Assembly (NCBI GenBank): GCA_002343185.1
Contig: DDRT01000013.1
Span: 14,694 to 78,693, forward strand
DNA: 64,000 bases
Direction of reading: 5' to 3'
From: Deltaproteobacteria bacterium UBA2409
GTDB taxonomy: Bacteria > Bdellovibrionota_C > UBA2361 > DDRT01
The notes beneath the pieces were generated by a model. That model saw only the letters and a program-made list of their open reading frames with translations, made no database searches and was not told where the DNA came from. Each line of letters opens with the position of its first letter. The stretch's first letter is position 1. Shown here in pieces: positions 24,926-33,989 of the stretch. A program made the position numbers and the translations under genes.

Positions 24926-26818
24926 ATGGGAAAAGTAATTGGAATAGACTTAGGAACTACAAACTCTTGCGTGTCTGTGATGGAGGGGGGATCCCCCACC
25001 GTCATTGCTAACAGCGAAGGTGCCAGAACTACTCCTTCTGTTGTGGCAGTTAATAAGTCAGGAGAGAGGCTCGTAGGGCAGGTTGCAAAGCGTCAGGCTG
25101 TTACAAACCCTAAAGATACTATTTTTGCTGTTAAAAGACTTATTGGAAGAAAGGGGTCTTCTCCTGAAGTTGAGAAAGCCAAGAAAGTACTTCCATACGA
25201 GATTACAAGTGCGCCAAATGGTGATGCTTGGGTGAAGCTAAAGGGTGAGCCTAAGAGCCCTCAAGAAGTTTCAGCGATGATCTTAACAAAGATGAAGCAA
25301 ACTGCTGAGGACTATCTTGGTGAGAAAGTAACAGATGCAGTTATTACAGTGCCCGCATACTTTGATGATGCTCAACGACAAGCTACTAAGGACGCAGGTA
25401 AAATAGCCGGGCTTAATGTCTTAAGAATTATCAATGAACCTACAGCTGCCGCTCTTGCTTATGGGTTAGAGAAAAAACAGGAGAAAACCATTGCAGTATT
25501 CGACTTAGGAGGAGGTACATTTGATATCTCGATCTTGGAACTTGGCGACGGAGTTTTCGAGGTAAAAAGCACCAACGGTGATACATATCTCGGAGGAGAA
25601 GATTTCGACCACAAGATAGTTGATTTCCTGGCTGATGAGTTCAAAAAAGATCAAGGGATCGATCTTAGATCCGACACAATGGCTCTTCAAAGACTGAAAG
25701 AAGCAGCAGAGAAAGCGAAACACGAGCTTTCTTCATCAATGGAGACAGAAGTTAATCTGCCCTTTATTACAGCAGATGCCGGTGGACCAAAACATTTACA
25801 GGTTAAGCTTACAAGGGCGAGGCTTGAGCAACTGTGCGATGATCTTCTTAAGAGATTAATCGAGCCATGTAAAACAGCTCTAAGAGATGCAGGAGTTTCT
25901 CCTAGTGAAATTGGAGAGGTAATTCTTGTTGGTGGTATGACAAGAATGCCAGCTGTTCAGGAAAAGGTAAAAGAGATCTTTGGAAAAGAGGCTTCTAAGA
26001 GCATTAACCCAGATGAGGCAGTTGCTATCGGTGCAGCTGTTCAAGGGGGAGTTCTTCAGGGAGACGTAAAAGATGTTCTTCTTCTTGATGTTACCCCTTT
26101 AAGTTTAGGTATTGAAACTTATGGTGGAGTGTTCACAAAACTTATTGAAAAGAACACAACTATACCTACCAGAAAATCTCAAGTTTTCTCTACAGCAAGT
26201 GATAATCAACCTGCAGTTTCAATCCATGTTCTTCAAGGGGAACGTGAAATGGCAGGAGATAACAAAACTCTTGGTAGATTTGAACTTGTTGGAATTCCAC
26301 CAGCACCAAGGGGTATTCCTCAGATTGAAGTTACATTCGATATTGATAGTAATGGTATAGTTTCTGTTTCTGCTAAAGACCTAGGAACCGGAAAAGAGCA
26401 GTCTATTAAAATTACTGCAAGTTCCGGACTTACTGAAGAAGAGATCCAGAAGATGGTCAAAGATGCCGAGCTTCATGCTTCTGAAGATAAAGCTAAAAGA
26501 GAGGCAATCGAATCAAAGAACAAGCTTGATGGTCTAATCTACTCAACTGAGAAAACTCTTTCTGAGCATGGTTCAGCTTTAAGTGAAGTGGATCGGGGTG
26601 CAATTGATACAGCAGTTCAAAATGCTAAGTCTGCACTTGAAAGCAATGACAAAGACAAAATGGAGAAGGCTTTTGAAGAGCTAGCTAAGAGCACACACAA
26701 GCTTTCTGAAGAGATGTACAAGAAGGCTTCAGCTGGCGGAGGAGCAACCGAAGGCGCTAAACCACAGGATGACACAGTAGTGGATGCAGATTATGAAGAG
26801 GTTCAAGACTCGAAATAA
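24926..26818 (+). CDS. dnaK: Chaperone DnaK (Hsp70)
   Basis: This is the ATP-dependent Hsp70 chaperone. GIDLGTTNSCVSVMEGG opens the ATPase domain, IAVFDLGGGTFDISIL and ILVGGMTRMPAVQEKV are the phosphate and adenosine motifs, LLLDVTPLSLGIET is the linker and substrate-domain entry, and the acidic tail VVDADYEEVQDSK closes it. Length 630 residues, normal. A good ribosome site (AGGAAGG) precedes the ATG. It lies 43 nt after grpE and 3 nt before dnaJ. Confidence 0.98.
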   Translation: MGKVIGIDLGTTNSCVSVMEGGSPTVIANSEGARTTPSVVAVNKSGERLVGQVAKRQAVTNPKDTIFAVKRLIGRKGSSPEVEKAKKVLPYEITSAPNGDAWVKLKGEPKSPQEVSAMILTKMKQTAEDYLGEKVTDAVITVPAYFDDAQRQATKDAGKIAGLNVLRIINEPTAAALAYGLEKKQEKTIAVFDLGGGTFDISILELGDGVFEVKSTNGDTYLGGEDFDHKIVDFLADEFKKDQGIDLRSDTMALQRLKEAAEKAKHELSSSMETEVNLPFITADAGGPKHLQVKLTRARLEQLCDDLLKRLIEPCKTALRDAGVSPSEIGEVILVGGMTRMPAVQEKVKEIFGKEASKSINPDEAVAIGAAVQGGVLQGDVKDVLLLDVTPLSLGIETYGGVFTKLIEKNTTIPTRKSQVFSTASDNQPAVSIHVLQGEREMAGDNKTLGRFELVGIPPAPRGIPQIEVTFDIDSNGIVSVSAKDLGTGKEQSIKITASSGLTEEEIQKMVKDAELHASEDKAKREAIESKNKLDGLIYSTEKTLSEHGSALSEVDRGAIDTAVQNAKSALESNDKDKMEKAFEELAKSTHKLSEEMYKKASAGGGATEGAKPQDDTVVDADYEEVQDSK

Positions 26819-26821
26819 TCT

Positions 26822-27937
26822 ATGGATTACTATGAACTGCTTGGAGTCTCAAGAACTGCTTCGCAGGATGAGATTAAAAAGTCTTACAGAAAGTTAGCAT
26901 TAAAATATCACCCGGATAAAAATCCTGGAGATAAGGCTGCTGAAGAAAAGTTTAAAGAGATCTCCAAAGCCTATGCTGTCCTCTCTGAGCCAGAACAGCG
27001 ACAAAAGTACGATCAGTTCGGGGAAGCAGCTTTCCAAGGTGGAGGTGGATCGGGTCCATTCGGATTCGGCGATTTTGGCGATTTCTCAGGATTTGAAGAT
27101 ATATTTGGAGACATATTCGGGCAGTTTTTTGGAGGCGGAGGTGGTGGGAGAACTACTTCTCGTGGCAGGGCAGGTAGAGATCTCAGATACGATCTCGAAG
27201 TAACTTTTGAAGAAGCTGCATTTGGAACTGAAAAAGAAATCTCCATTCAAAGAGGCGAGTCATGTCCTGACTGCTCAGGTTCAGGTGCAGCACCAGGAAG
27301 CGTTCCTGAAAAATGCAGCCAGTGCGGTGGTGCAGGTCAAGTAAGAGTTAATCAAGGCTTCTTTACAATCGCTAGATCCTGTCCAGCGTGTGGAGGGCAG
27401 GGAGAGAAGATATCAAAGCCATGTCCAGGTTGTAATGGAGCGGGGCTAAAAATGAAACGATCCCAGCTCAAAGTAAAAGTCCCTGCTGGAATTGATCATG
27501 GTCAAAGACTTAAGCTACGCGGTGAAGGTGAAGCTGGACAAAAAGGTGGCCCAGCAGGAGATCTTTACGTTCAGGTGGCTATAAAGGCTCATCCAGTTTT
27601 TCAACGTCAAGAAAGTGAAATCCTCTGCGAAGTTCCTATCTCTTATGCTACAGCTGTTTTGGGGGGAGAGATTGAAGTCCCTACATTAGAGGGTATGGTA
27701 AAGCTAAAGATACCAGCAGGAACTACAGGTGGTAAGATTTTTAGATTAAAAAATAAAGGAATTCAGATTCTAGGAACAACTAGAAGAGGAGATCAACATG
27801 TGCAGGTTCAGATTCATATTCCTAAAAAAGTTTCAGAACAGTTTAAAACCGAACTTCTAAAACTTCAGGCTCTAGAAGATAAAGAAAAAGACTCTTCAAA
27901 AGGATTTTTTGATCGAGTAAAGGAGATGTTTGGTTAG
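26822..27937 (+). CDS. dnaJ: Chaperone DnaJ (Hsp40)
   Basis: DnaJ delivers substrates to DnaK and stimulates its ATPase. The J domain has YHPDKNPGD (HPD), followed by a glycine/phenylalanine-rich region (~residues 75-125). The four zinc repeats are CPDCSGSG, CSQCGGAG, CPACGGQG and CPGCNGAG, then the C-terminal substrate domains. Length 371 residues, normal. Overlapping frames on both strands come from the glycine-rich codons and are shadows. A composite repeat follows the stop. Confidence 0.98.
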   Translation: MDYYELLGVSRTASQDEIKKSYRKLALKYHPDKNPGDKAAEEKFKEISKAYAVLSEPEQRQKYDQFGEAAFQGGGGSGPFGFGDFGDFSGFEDIFGDIFGQFFGGGGGGRTTSRGRAGRDLRYDLEVTFEEAAFGTEKEISIQRGESCPDCSGSGAAPGSVPEKCSQCGGAGQVRVNQGFFTIARSCPACGGQGEKISKPCPGCNGAGLKMKRSQLKVKVPAGIDHGQRLKLRGEGEAGQKGGPAGDLYVQVAIKAHPVFQRQESEILCEVPISYATAVLGGEIEVPTLEGMVKLKIPAGTTGGKIFRLKNKGIQILGTTRRGDQHVQVQIHIPKKVSEQFKTELLKLQALEDKEKDSSKGFFDRVKEMFG

Positions 27938-27943
27938 AAAAAC

Positions 27944-28088
27944 TGCCTGGGGACTGGTTTTCTTGTCCTTTGAAGCTTTAGCGGAGTAGGAAACCAGTCC
28001 TTAGCTATTTTTTTGCTTCGTCCGCTGGTGCGGACAAGAGAAGGTCAGGCTAAAGCCAGACCAGGCATCTGCTAGCATTTGTCTAGTC
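27944..28088. repeat. Composite palindromic repeat after dnaJ
   Basis: TGCCTGG (27944-27950) is followed by GGACTGGTTT/AAACCAGTCC (27951-28000, 30-nt loop), a T-run at 28008-28014, the hairpin GTCCGC-TGGT-GCGGAC (28020-28035), then GGTCAGGCT/AGCCAGACC (28043-28062). It ends with CCAGGCA-N3-GCTAGC-N3-TGTCTAG, the core also found in the 9064, 46918 and 57539 copies. The first arm plus T-run could end the dnaK-dnaJ transcript. Confidence 0.85.
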
Positions 28089-28093
28089 TCTTT

Positions 28094-28122
28094 TTGAACT
28101 TTCCCATCTTATATTATACAAT
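28094..28122 (+). promoter_or_regulatory. Promoter of the tRNA gene
   Basis: TTGAAC (28094-28099) and TACAAT (28117-28122) are spaced by 17 nt. The predicted start near 28129 lies 10 nt before the tRNA. Confidence 0.7.
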
Positions 28123-28138
28123 CATCCGGTTCACTTAT

Positions 28139-28212
28139 GGCGATGTAGCTCAGCTGGTTAGAGCGCAGAACTCATAATTCTGAGGTCGGTGGTTCGAGTC
28201 CACCCATCGCTA
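28139..28212 (+). tRNA. tRNA-Met (CAU), elongator type
   Basis: A full cloverleaf can be drawn. The acceptor stem GGCGATG pairs with CATCGCT, with a G-U first pair, and the discriminator is A. The D arm is GCTCAGCTGGTTAGAGC. The anticodon stem CAGAA/TTCTG encloses the loop CTCATAA with anticodon CAT, and the T arm is GGTGG-TTCGAGT-CCACC. CCA is not encoded. The sequence resembles elongator Met; a tRNA-Ile2 read after lysidine modification has the same anticodon and is the alternative. Its 3' end is duplicated at 28369-28391. Confidence 0.93.
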
Positions 28213-28391
28213 GAGTTTCCGTAAATGCATAAATTTCGGGGTGGACTCGAACCAAAAAAACATGGGGAGGTGCGAGTCGCACAGCAAAGCTGTGCAATCG
28301 AGCCCTAACAAGGGATGATTGCGAGCTGGCGAGCAATCTTACCGTAGAATGAACCGAAGGTTCATGCCGTCCACCCATCGCTAGAGTTTCC
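28198..28391. repeat. Direct repeat of the tRNA 3' end enclosing a hairpin-rich segment
   Basis: A 23-bp sequence beginning GTCCACCCATCGCTAGAG occurs at 28198-28220 (tRNA 3' end plus flank) and exactly again at 28369-28391; weaker similarity continues for ~17 nt. The enclosed segment holds an inverted copy of the T arm (28239-28253 against 28191-28205) and four hairpins: GCACAGC-aaa-GCTGTGC, CCCT-aaca-AGGG, GATTGC/GCAATC and ATGAACC-gaa-GGTTCAT. No gene fits inside. The layout resembles att sites around a very small insert. Confidence 0.88.
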
Positions 28392-28439
28392 TAGAAATGC
28401 TCGAATTTCCACTTGGTAGGTCTGCCCTCAATCTTTATG

Positions 28440-29540
28440 CTAAGCTTCTTTACGCTCATCTCTAATAGCGTAGCCAAATATGTAATTACAGATTGGAACT
28501 CCTAGAACTAATCCCCAGACACCGAATAGTTTTCCACCGATAGTAAGAATAATTAGAACTACTACAGGGTTCATACGAAGATGATGCCCATAGATCCTTG
28601 GATTAAGAATATAAGCTTCAACAATATGCACTATAGTGATAAGAGCTATTGCGAAAAGCATTAATGAGAATCCACCACTTTGTAGAGCCAATAAACAGAT
28701 CGGAGTTGAACTGATAAACACCCCTGCGACAGGTATGAAACTACAGAAAAAAACTATGATAGATAAGAATGCCATTTTATCTCCAAGTCCTAATACCAAA
28801 AGACCGATGGCAGTTAAAAATGTATTTAAGAGAGCGATCATCAACTGAGCTTCAAGCGCTTTTCCAAGGACTCTGGCAAAATTTACTATAGTACCCGCAG
28901 TTTCATTATAAACAAACCTAAGTTTTGATTCCGCAAGAGATCTTGCTCCGTTAGTTAGGGATGGAAGATCTAATACGATCAAAAAGGAGAAGAGTAGGGA
29001 AAGTAGAAATACAGAACCGACTGCAACTGCACTCTTGCCGAAGTTGGCTATCCCACCAACTGTATCTTTTAGTGTTTGCTGTCCTGTTGTCTCGTCTCCA
29101 AAGCCTAAGAGGAGCTGCAAAATCTGTACTCCAACAGAATGTTTCTCCTCAAGATGCGCTTCAGGAAAAATCTGAGCGATTACTGGATATTTATTTGCAA
29201 GTTCAAATACAAGCTGGTCAAGCTCTGATAAATAAGTAGGAACTTTTTCAACAAAATTAAACGCCTCAACTCTTGCAGTTGGAATCAAATAAGCCCCAAC
29301 TAAAACCAGGATAAGGAGTCCAAAAGAAGCTACAGATACAACTCTTAAAACCCTACTTTTAACCTTCGATGAAAGCCTGTCGACTGCGCTTGCCTGAATA
29401 TAAGCAAAAACAAATGTCAGAAAAACTAAGAGAAAGAACGATCTTAGTAAATAAAGTACTAAAAACAGAGCACCCCAAACTAAAACTCTAGCAAGGACAG
29501 GGATTACTATGTGCCAAGGTTCGGGTCTATTCATTCCCAA
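28440..29540 (-). CDS. AI-2E/PerM family transporter-like membrane protein
   Basis: The 366-residue protein has about eight hydrophobic segments. An N-terminal pair (VLVWGALFLVLYLLRSFFLLVFLTFVFAY) is followed by a soluble loop (~90-170), then membrane segments with LVLGLGDKMAFLSIIVFFCSFIPVAGVFISS and a C-terminal GGKLFGVWGLVLGVPICNY, the characteristic PerM end. Family members include exporters of autoinducer-2 and sodium/proton antiporters. The substrate is unknown. Its 3' end faces the tRNA repeat. Confidence 0.85.
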   Translation of the reverse strand: MGMNRPEPWHIVIPVLARVLVWGALFLVLYLLRSFFLLVFLTFVFAYIQASAVDRLSSKVKSRVLRVVSVASFGLLILVLVGAYLIPTARVEAFNFVEKVPTYLSELDQLVFELANKYPVIAQIFPEAHLEEKHSVGVQILQLLLGFGDETTGQQTLKDTVGGIANFGKSAVAVGSVFLLSLLFSFLIVLDLPSLTNGARSLAESKLRFVYNETAGTIVNFARVLGKALEAQLMIALLNTFLTAIGLLVLGLGDKMAFLSIIVFFCSFIPVAGVFISSTPICLLALQSGGFSLMLFAIALITIVHIVEAYILNPRIYGHHLRMNPVVVLIILTIGGKLFGVWGLVLGVPICNYIFGYAIRDERKEA

Positions 29541-29596
29541 TTGTTGTTATAGAGGATTGGCTAAGCAACCGCAATTACCTGTGAGATAGGCTATCC

Positions 29597-30487
29597 TCAC
29601 TGGGCGGGAGCAGGATCATTTGGATCTAATGGATCTGTCTCTAATTCGAATATTTCGACCCCATCTAAAAGCCCGTCTCCATCTGTATCATCAAGACTGG
29701 TGTCAGTACCGTATTTAAGAGTCTCAAAAACATCATAAACTCCATCTTCGTCCTCATCGCCATGGATCTTGTTAACCTTACCGGGGAGGGTATGGCGCAA
29801 GTATCTTTTAAACTGTCTAAACATTGCATCATAGCCACGAGAACTTGGATGAAGTGCATCAGAATTAAGTAATTGGTAACCTAAGTGATTAAATCTAAGA
29901 TCTGTGGGTTTTAGCAGAGAATTTAAAGCAGAAATCTGAGTATTTAGTTCACGTACCCATGGACCCTGTCCAACTCGATTAGGAACCCAAAGATTTGATA
30001 GAATAATGAGTGGTGGAACATCGAGACTTCGTTTTGCATATCGATGAATCAGTGTCCTAATTCTTATAAGATCGTTTATTGTGTCTTCTGGTGAGAGTAG
30101 GCTCCAATAATTGTTAACCCCAACATAAAAGAAAATATAGTCAGCCTCTAATATTGCTCTTTTTACCTTGATTGAGCTCATGTTTCCTAAAAGAGGATGA
30201 TATCGAAATCGCTTTCCTCTTAATGTTTGTTGTAATCTTGGAAGTAGCCAAAAGGTTCGATCGCCAGGAATTCCAAATGATTTTACAGATATTTCATGAA
30301 TCTTTGCTTTTGCTCTCAATGGCCAACCACCTTTGCCACCAAAAGCATCATCTCCAGTTCCATAAACGATACTATCGCCAAGAATAACTACATTTACTTT
30401 TCCATCGCAGTTATAGTCAGGAACACCGCCAATCAGAGGGCATGCAATTGCTACGTTGCAAACTAATATGGAGAGTGCTCGAATCAT
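29597..30487 (-). CDS. Secreted SGNH/GDSL hydrolase with calcium-binding tail
   Basis: After a signal peptide (MIRALSILVCNVAIACPLIGG), VVILGDSIVYGTGDDAFGG is block I of SGNH hydrolases, FFYVGVNNYW is the Asn block, and SDALHPSSRGYDAMF carries the catalytic Asp and His. Such enzymes cleave esters, often acyl or acetyl groups on lipids or glycans. The last ~55 residues (DEDEDGVYDVFETL, DTDGDGLLDGVEIFE) are thrombospondin type 3-like calcium repeats. The chosen ATG at 30487 avoids overlap with the divergent gene; an upstream start at 30541 would break the signal peptide pattern. Confidence 0.78.
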   Translation of the reverse strand: MIRALSILVCNVAIACPLIGGVPDYNCDGKVNVVILGDSIVYGTGDDAFGGKGGWPLRAKAKIHEISVKSFGIPGDRTFWLLPRLQQTLRGKRFRYHPLLGNMSSIKVKRAILEADYIFFYVGVNNYWSLLSPEDTINDLIRIRTLIHRYAKRSLDVPPLIILSNLWVPNRVGQGPWVRELNTQISALNSLLKPTDLRFNHLGYQLLNSDALHPSSRGYDAMFRQFKRYLRHTLPGKVNKIHGDEDEDGVYDVFETLKYGTDTSLDDTDGDGLLDGVEIFELETDPLDPNDPAPAQ

Positions 30488-30512
30488 GAGACTTGGGAAG
30501 GTATAGGATGGT

Positions 30513-31211
30513 ATGACCAAATTCAATCTTTTTCTGTGCATTGTTGCTATCTATTTAATTTCTCTAGTTTTTTTTGAAGCACCTAATAAGCCTATAACCA
30601 CATATTCCGAGCAGCATAAATCGGCACCTCCGAGTCTAATCTTTAGTCAGGATTTGGAACCTCAATATGCAAGTAAGCTCATAAAATCCGATGCCTGGAG
30701 AGTTGAAGAGTATTTAAAGAGTGTTAAAGAACGTCTTTCACTAAACGATGAGCAGACTTCTAGAGTTAAAGAAGAATTTAAAAGAGAAGTAAGTGGAAGA
30801 TATTTATCCATCGATCAACGAAAACGAGTAGTAGAGCGGGCTCTTGGAGATGAGTATGCTAAAGAGTATTTAGAAGCTCTAGAGCTTGAAGAAAAATCAC
30901 GGGAATCGGATGCAATTGATTCTGAGTTAGGTCGATTACTTCTAAAAGTCAGTCTATCTGAAAAGGAGAAAGAATTAGTTAGAGAAGTACTTCTTCAATC
31001 GAGGCAACGAATAAAGATTAAGCTTAATCAAAAAAATGAGTTGCTAGAGGAGATGATGGCTAAGCATTTTGATGAAGATAAAACCCCACTTCAATCAGGT
31101 TATCAAAAGCTTACCGAGCTCAATGATGAGATTAAAAAAGAAAGATTAGAGTTTATTTTCGATAACTTACCTCAGGAGCTTGCTAAGGAGCTCTCAGGGG
31201 TTATTGAGTAA
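30513..31211 (+). CDS. Periplasmic coiled-coil protein of unknown function
   Basis: The 232-residue protein has an N-terminal hydrophobic segment (LFLCIVAIYLISLVFF) that anchors or exports it. The rest is highly charged and helical, with probable coiled coils at about 68-130 and 140-225 (VKERLSLNDEQTSRVKEEFKRE, REVLLQSRQRIKIKLNQKNE). The pattern of paired helices with LSLNDEQ and LSEKEKE recalls Spy/CpxP-like periplasmic chaperones, but that is only a resemblance. AGGA lies 5 nt before the ATG. Confidence 0.65.
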   Translation: MTKFNLFLCIVAIYLISLVFFEAPNKPITTYSEQHKSAPPSLIFSQDLEPQYASKLIKSDAWRVEEYLKSVKERLSLNDEQTSRVKEEFKREVSGRYLSIDQRKRVVERALGDEYAKEYLEALELEEKSRESDAIDSELGRLLLKVSLSEKEKELVREVLLQSRQRIKIKLNQKNELLEEMMAKHFDEDKTPLQSGYQKLTELNDEIKKERLEFIFDNLPQELAKELSGVIE

Positions 31212-31248
31212 CGTTGCTAAACCAACACTTCTATCTCAATAATATTCT

Positions 31249-31800
31249 GTGATGAAGACTTTTTTCTTAGCCCTTCTTTTAGTCTCAACTGGATTCGCTG
31301 AATCCATTAACCTTAGTAAAATAAGTCTTCCTAAGACAAGCACGGCAGTTTTTAGGTACTTTGGGTTCAAAATATATACCTCAAGTATTTACAAAAATGT
31401 CTCTGTTGAAGCAGTTAAAGAATGGATGAAGGGCTCAGGTGCTCCAGTTCCAATAGCACTTAGCATTTTGTATCATCTTAACTTTTCAGCCTCAGACTTT
31501 GTTAAATCCGGAAGAGAATTAATAAAACAAAATCAAACAGTTGAATTTGACAGTATCGAATCAAGTCTTAGTCAGTTTGAGTCTTATTATTCTGATATTG
31601 TTAAAGGAGACAAATATCTTTTGCTTTTTAGCCCGGGAGAAGGGATTTCACTTCTAAAAAACGGGAAAGAAATGGGTCGTGTTAATAATGATGACTTTGC
31701 TCGAGCCTATTTAGGTATATGGCTTTCAGAGTTTAGCATTAGCGAATCATTTACAGCACAATTATTGCCGAACGAGGCAAAAAATTCGCCACTCAGTTGA
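31249..31800 (+). CDS. Chalcone isomerase-like secreted protein
   Basis: A signal peptide (MMKTFFLALLLVSTGFAES) precedes a ~160-residue domain with KTSTAVFRYFGFKIYTSSIY, SILYHLNFSASDFVKSG and KGDKYLLLFSPGEGISLLKNGKEMG, ending DDFARAYLGIWLSE. This follows the bacterial chalcone isomerase-like (CHAD-unrelated, Chalcone_3 type) pattern. Catalysis is not established for these periplasmic members; a lipid-related role is possible. The start is GTG 31249 or ATG 31252; TAATAT at 31240-31245 would place transcription start on the ATG. Confidence 0.7.
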   Translation: MMKTFFLALLLVSTGFAESINLSKISLPKTSTAVFRYFGFKIYTSSIYKNVSVEAVKEWMKGSGAPVPIALSILYHLNFSASDFVKSGRELIKQNQTVEFDSIESSLSQFESYYSDIVKGDKYLLLFSPGEGISLLKNGKEMGRVNNDDFARAYLGIWLSEFSISESFTAQLLPNEAKNSPLS

Positions 31801-31862
31801 TTGATTTTCTAATCAATTTAATCCCTTAGGTTTGGTCTTATCCTTGCCATATAGACAGGACA

Positions 31863-33323
31863 ATGCGACCTATTGAGCCAATATCATTTCAGCCAAAGGT
31901 AGTTAAATCAAAAGAAACCCTTATAGAAGAGTTTCATAAGTATCTTGATAAGATTACTGAATCTCTCAAAACAAGTGCCCCTAAGAGTGAACTTCCTGAG
32001 GCTTTACCGATTTCAGCCAGAAAAAAAGAGGTAGAAGAGCCAAAAGCATTTTTCCCTAGACCTAAAGTAGAACGTCATGATGGAGAGCGCCCTAAGCCAT
32101 CAGCGGAGCAGCATATAAAAGAAAAAGCTGAAGAAAAGTCAGTAAAACCCAAGAAAAGTGATGAAAATAATAAAGATGTAGCTGTAGTTGGAAAGGAACA
32201 AGCTGATGTTAAACAAAAAGAAGATCAACCGAAGGAAGATGTTGAGTCAGTAGTTCAAGAAGTAGTTGCTCATGAATCAGTAGAGGAGGAGGTAGACCAG
32301 CTAGTTGGAGTTTATCCAGTAGATATTCAGGAGATAGAGGGGCTTGAAGCAGTAAAACAGGTTGAAAATGTTGAATTATTGGATGAATCAGCTGTCACTT
32401 TCGTTCCAGTATTAAGCGAAGACCCTTCAAAGGAAGTTGCACAAGAAATAGTTGAACTCCCAGGTGAAGAGGTAGTTATTGACGAGTCAGGAGCCGATCC
32501 ACAACAACAATTTAGTGCAAATTTAGATCCAACAAAAGTTATTGAAGAGCCAATTGAGTCGCTTCCGATAGAGATAAAAGAGATAGTTTCAGAGTTTCTA
32601 GAGCAAAAACTAGATCAGAAAGATCTAAGCTCTCCAGAGAAAGAAGTTAAGCCATCAATACCAGAAGTTAGTGATATCCTAGTAAGCGATGTCAGAGCTG
32701 AATCAGCTAAAGATCTTGCTCCAGAGCTTACTCCTCCAGGGCTACTAATTTCTAACCTAATCCATTCTAACCTCATGATTTCTGGAGCTCTTTTGGCCTC
32801 AGGTAACTCACAGAGTAATAGAAGTGCTGACGAGGCAAAACCTAATTCAATAGCTATTTCGGCTCCAGCAGTTGAAAGTTCAAGAGGGGAAAAGAAGAGC
32901 GCATCTCGCATCGTTCGAATTCCACCAGCTCTTGAAGCTAGAACTCTAAAGCGAGTTGAGCAGGTATTAAGTGAGGTAGCTACTGCTAAAGAGACAAAAT
33001 CGCTCTCTTTTAGGCTCGATCCACCAAGTTTAGGCTCAGTTAAGGTTGATATAAGCCTAAAAGATGGCGCACTTCATGCACGTATAGTTCCTGAAAGCAG
33101 CGCTGTGGGCAATTTCCTCCGGGAACAGGCCCATGAGCTGGTGATTTCATTAAGGAAATTAGGATTGAACGTGGAAAAAGTTGCCGTATCGATAGGATCT
33201 GAGACTGAACAAAGAGCAACGGAAGAACGTGCTCCAAGACAAAGAAAAGGAAAGTCTGGTAGCCAAGAGCACCACGAGCCTAAAGAAAATAAGGGGTCTG
33301 ACTTAGACCACTGGGTGGCATAA
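31863..33323 (+). CDS. fliK: Flagellar hook-length control protein FliK
   Basis: FliK measures hook length and switches export specificity. The 486-residue protein has a long low-complexity N-terminal region rich in Glu, Lys and Val (~residues 50-230), typical of the ruler part. The conserved C-terminal domain at about 375-450 has LSFRLDPPSLGSVKVDISLK, LHARIVPESSAVGNFLRE and LRKLGLNVEKVAVSI. The tail is basic and Gln-rich. flgD starts directly after its stop, and flgE follows, a standard hook gene order. Confidence 0.9.
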   Translation: MRPIEPISFQPKVVKSKETLIEEFHKYLDKITESLKTSAPKSELPEALPISARKKEVEEPKAFFPRPKVERHDGERPKPSAEQHIKEKAEEKSVKPKKSDENNKDVAVVGKEQADVKQKEDQPKEDVESVVQEVVAHESVEEEVDQLVGVYPVDIQEIEGLEAVKQVENVELLDESAVTFVPVLSEDPSKEVAQEIVELPGEEVVIDESGADPQQQFSANLDPTKVIEEPIESLPIEIKEIVSEFLEQKLDQKDLSSPEKEVKPSIPEVSDILVSDVRAESAKDLAPELTPPGLLISNLIHSNLMISGALLASGNSQSNRSADEAKPNSIAISAPAVESSRGEKKSASRIVRIPPALEARTLKRVEQVLSEVATAKETKSLSFRLDPPSLGSVKVDISLKDGALHARIVPESSAVGNFLREQAHELVISLRKLGLNVEKVAVSIGSETEQRATEERAPRQRKGKSGSQEHHEPKENKGSDLDHWVA

Positions 33324-33968
33324 ATGACAACTATTGATACCTCAAATCTTCCAAGCTCTCTCACCTCGACTGGACAAACCGATAAGAGGAGTGCAGCGGA
33401 GGTTTCAAGAGATCAGTTCCTTCAGCTTTTAGTAACCCAACTTAAAAACCAGGATCCGCTTAATCCGATGGAAAATGATCGCTTTGCAGTGGATCTTGCA
33501 ACTTTCAGTCAATTAGAACAATTGATGTCAATTAATGAAAAGATCAGTAAAGAGCCAGACAACACACTTAATTCAATAGCATCATATCTTGGAACTGAAG
33601 TTGTTCTTAATTCTAATGATGTACAGGTTTCTGGTGGAAATGGTGGACGCGTTGCATTTAATCTAACTAGTAACGCTCAAACATTAAAATTACAGTTATT
33701 GGATTCGAATGGAGCGGTTGTTGGAGAGAAGGAACTCTCAGCACTAAATGCAGGTAGGCATAGTGTGGAACTGGATGGATTGAGTGTACCAGATGGTACT
33801 TACAAAGCGCAGATTGTAGGTACTAATGATCGTGGTGCCCCACTTGGAGGTCCAGGATTTGTATCAGGAATTGTGAGCGGATTCGTTCCAGGTCCTGAAC
33901 CAAAACTTCTGATTGGGAACAGGGAGATATCCCCAGAAGAGATAATCGAGGTAAGAGCAGCTAGCTAA
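33324..33968 (+). CDS. flgD: Flagellar hook assembly (capping) protein FlgD
   Basis: FlgD caps the growing hook so that FlgE subunits can add. The N-terminal signature QFLQLLVTQLKNQDPLNPMEND...LATFSQLEQL is clear. The C-terminal part contains FlgD Ig-like and Tudor-like elements (LQLLDSNGAVVGEKELSALNAGRH, PDGTYKAQIVG). Length 214 residues, normal. The ATG follows the fliK stop without a gap. Confidence 0.94.
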   Translation: MTTIDTSNLPSSLTSTGQTDKRSAAEVSRDQFLQLLVTQLKNQDPLNPMENDRFAVDLATFSQLEQLMSINEKISKEPDNTLNSIASYLGTEVVLNSNDVQVSGGNGGRVAFNLTSNAQTLKLQLLDSNGAVVGEKELSALNAGRHSVELDGLSVPDGTYKAQIVGTNDRGAPLGGPGFVSGIVSGFVPGPEPKLLIGNREISPEEIIEVRAAS

Positions 33969-33989
33969 TATTTTTGGAGATTAGAAAAC

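Noticed and set aside
28172..28378. 68-codon open frame on the minus strand across the tRNA and its repeat
   Set aside because: It reads through the tRNA T arm and the hairpins; the product ending MGGLEPPTSEL is the familiar artefact of antisense tRNA translation. No ribosome site.
31832..31847. Sigma-54 promoter (GG-N10-GC) upstream of fliK
   Set aside because: The spacing fits, but the flanks match poorly (TGGTCT for TGGCAC) and the start would fall about 4 nt before the ATG, after the AGGA ribosome site.
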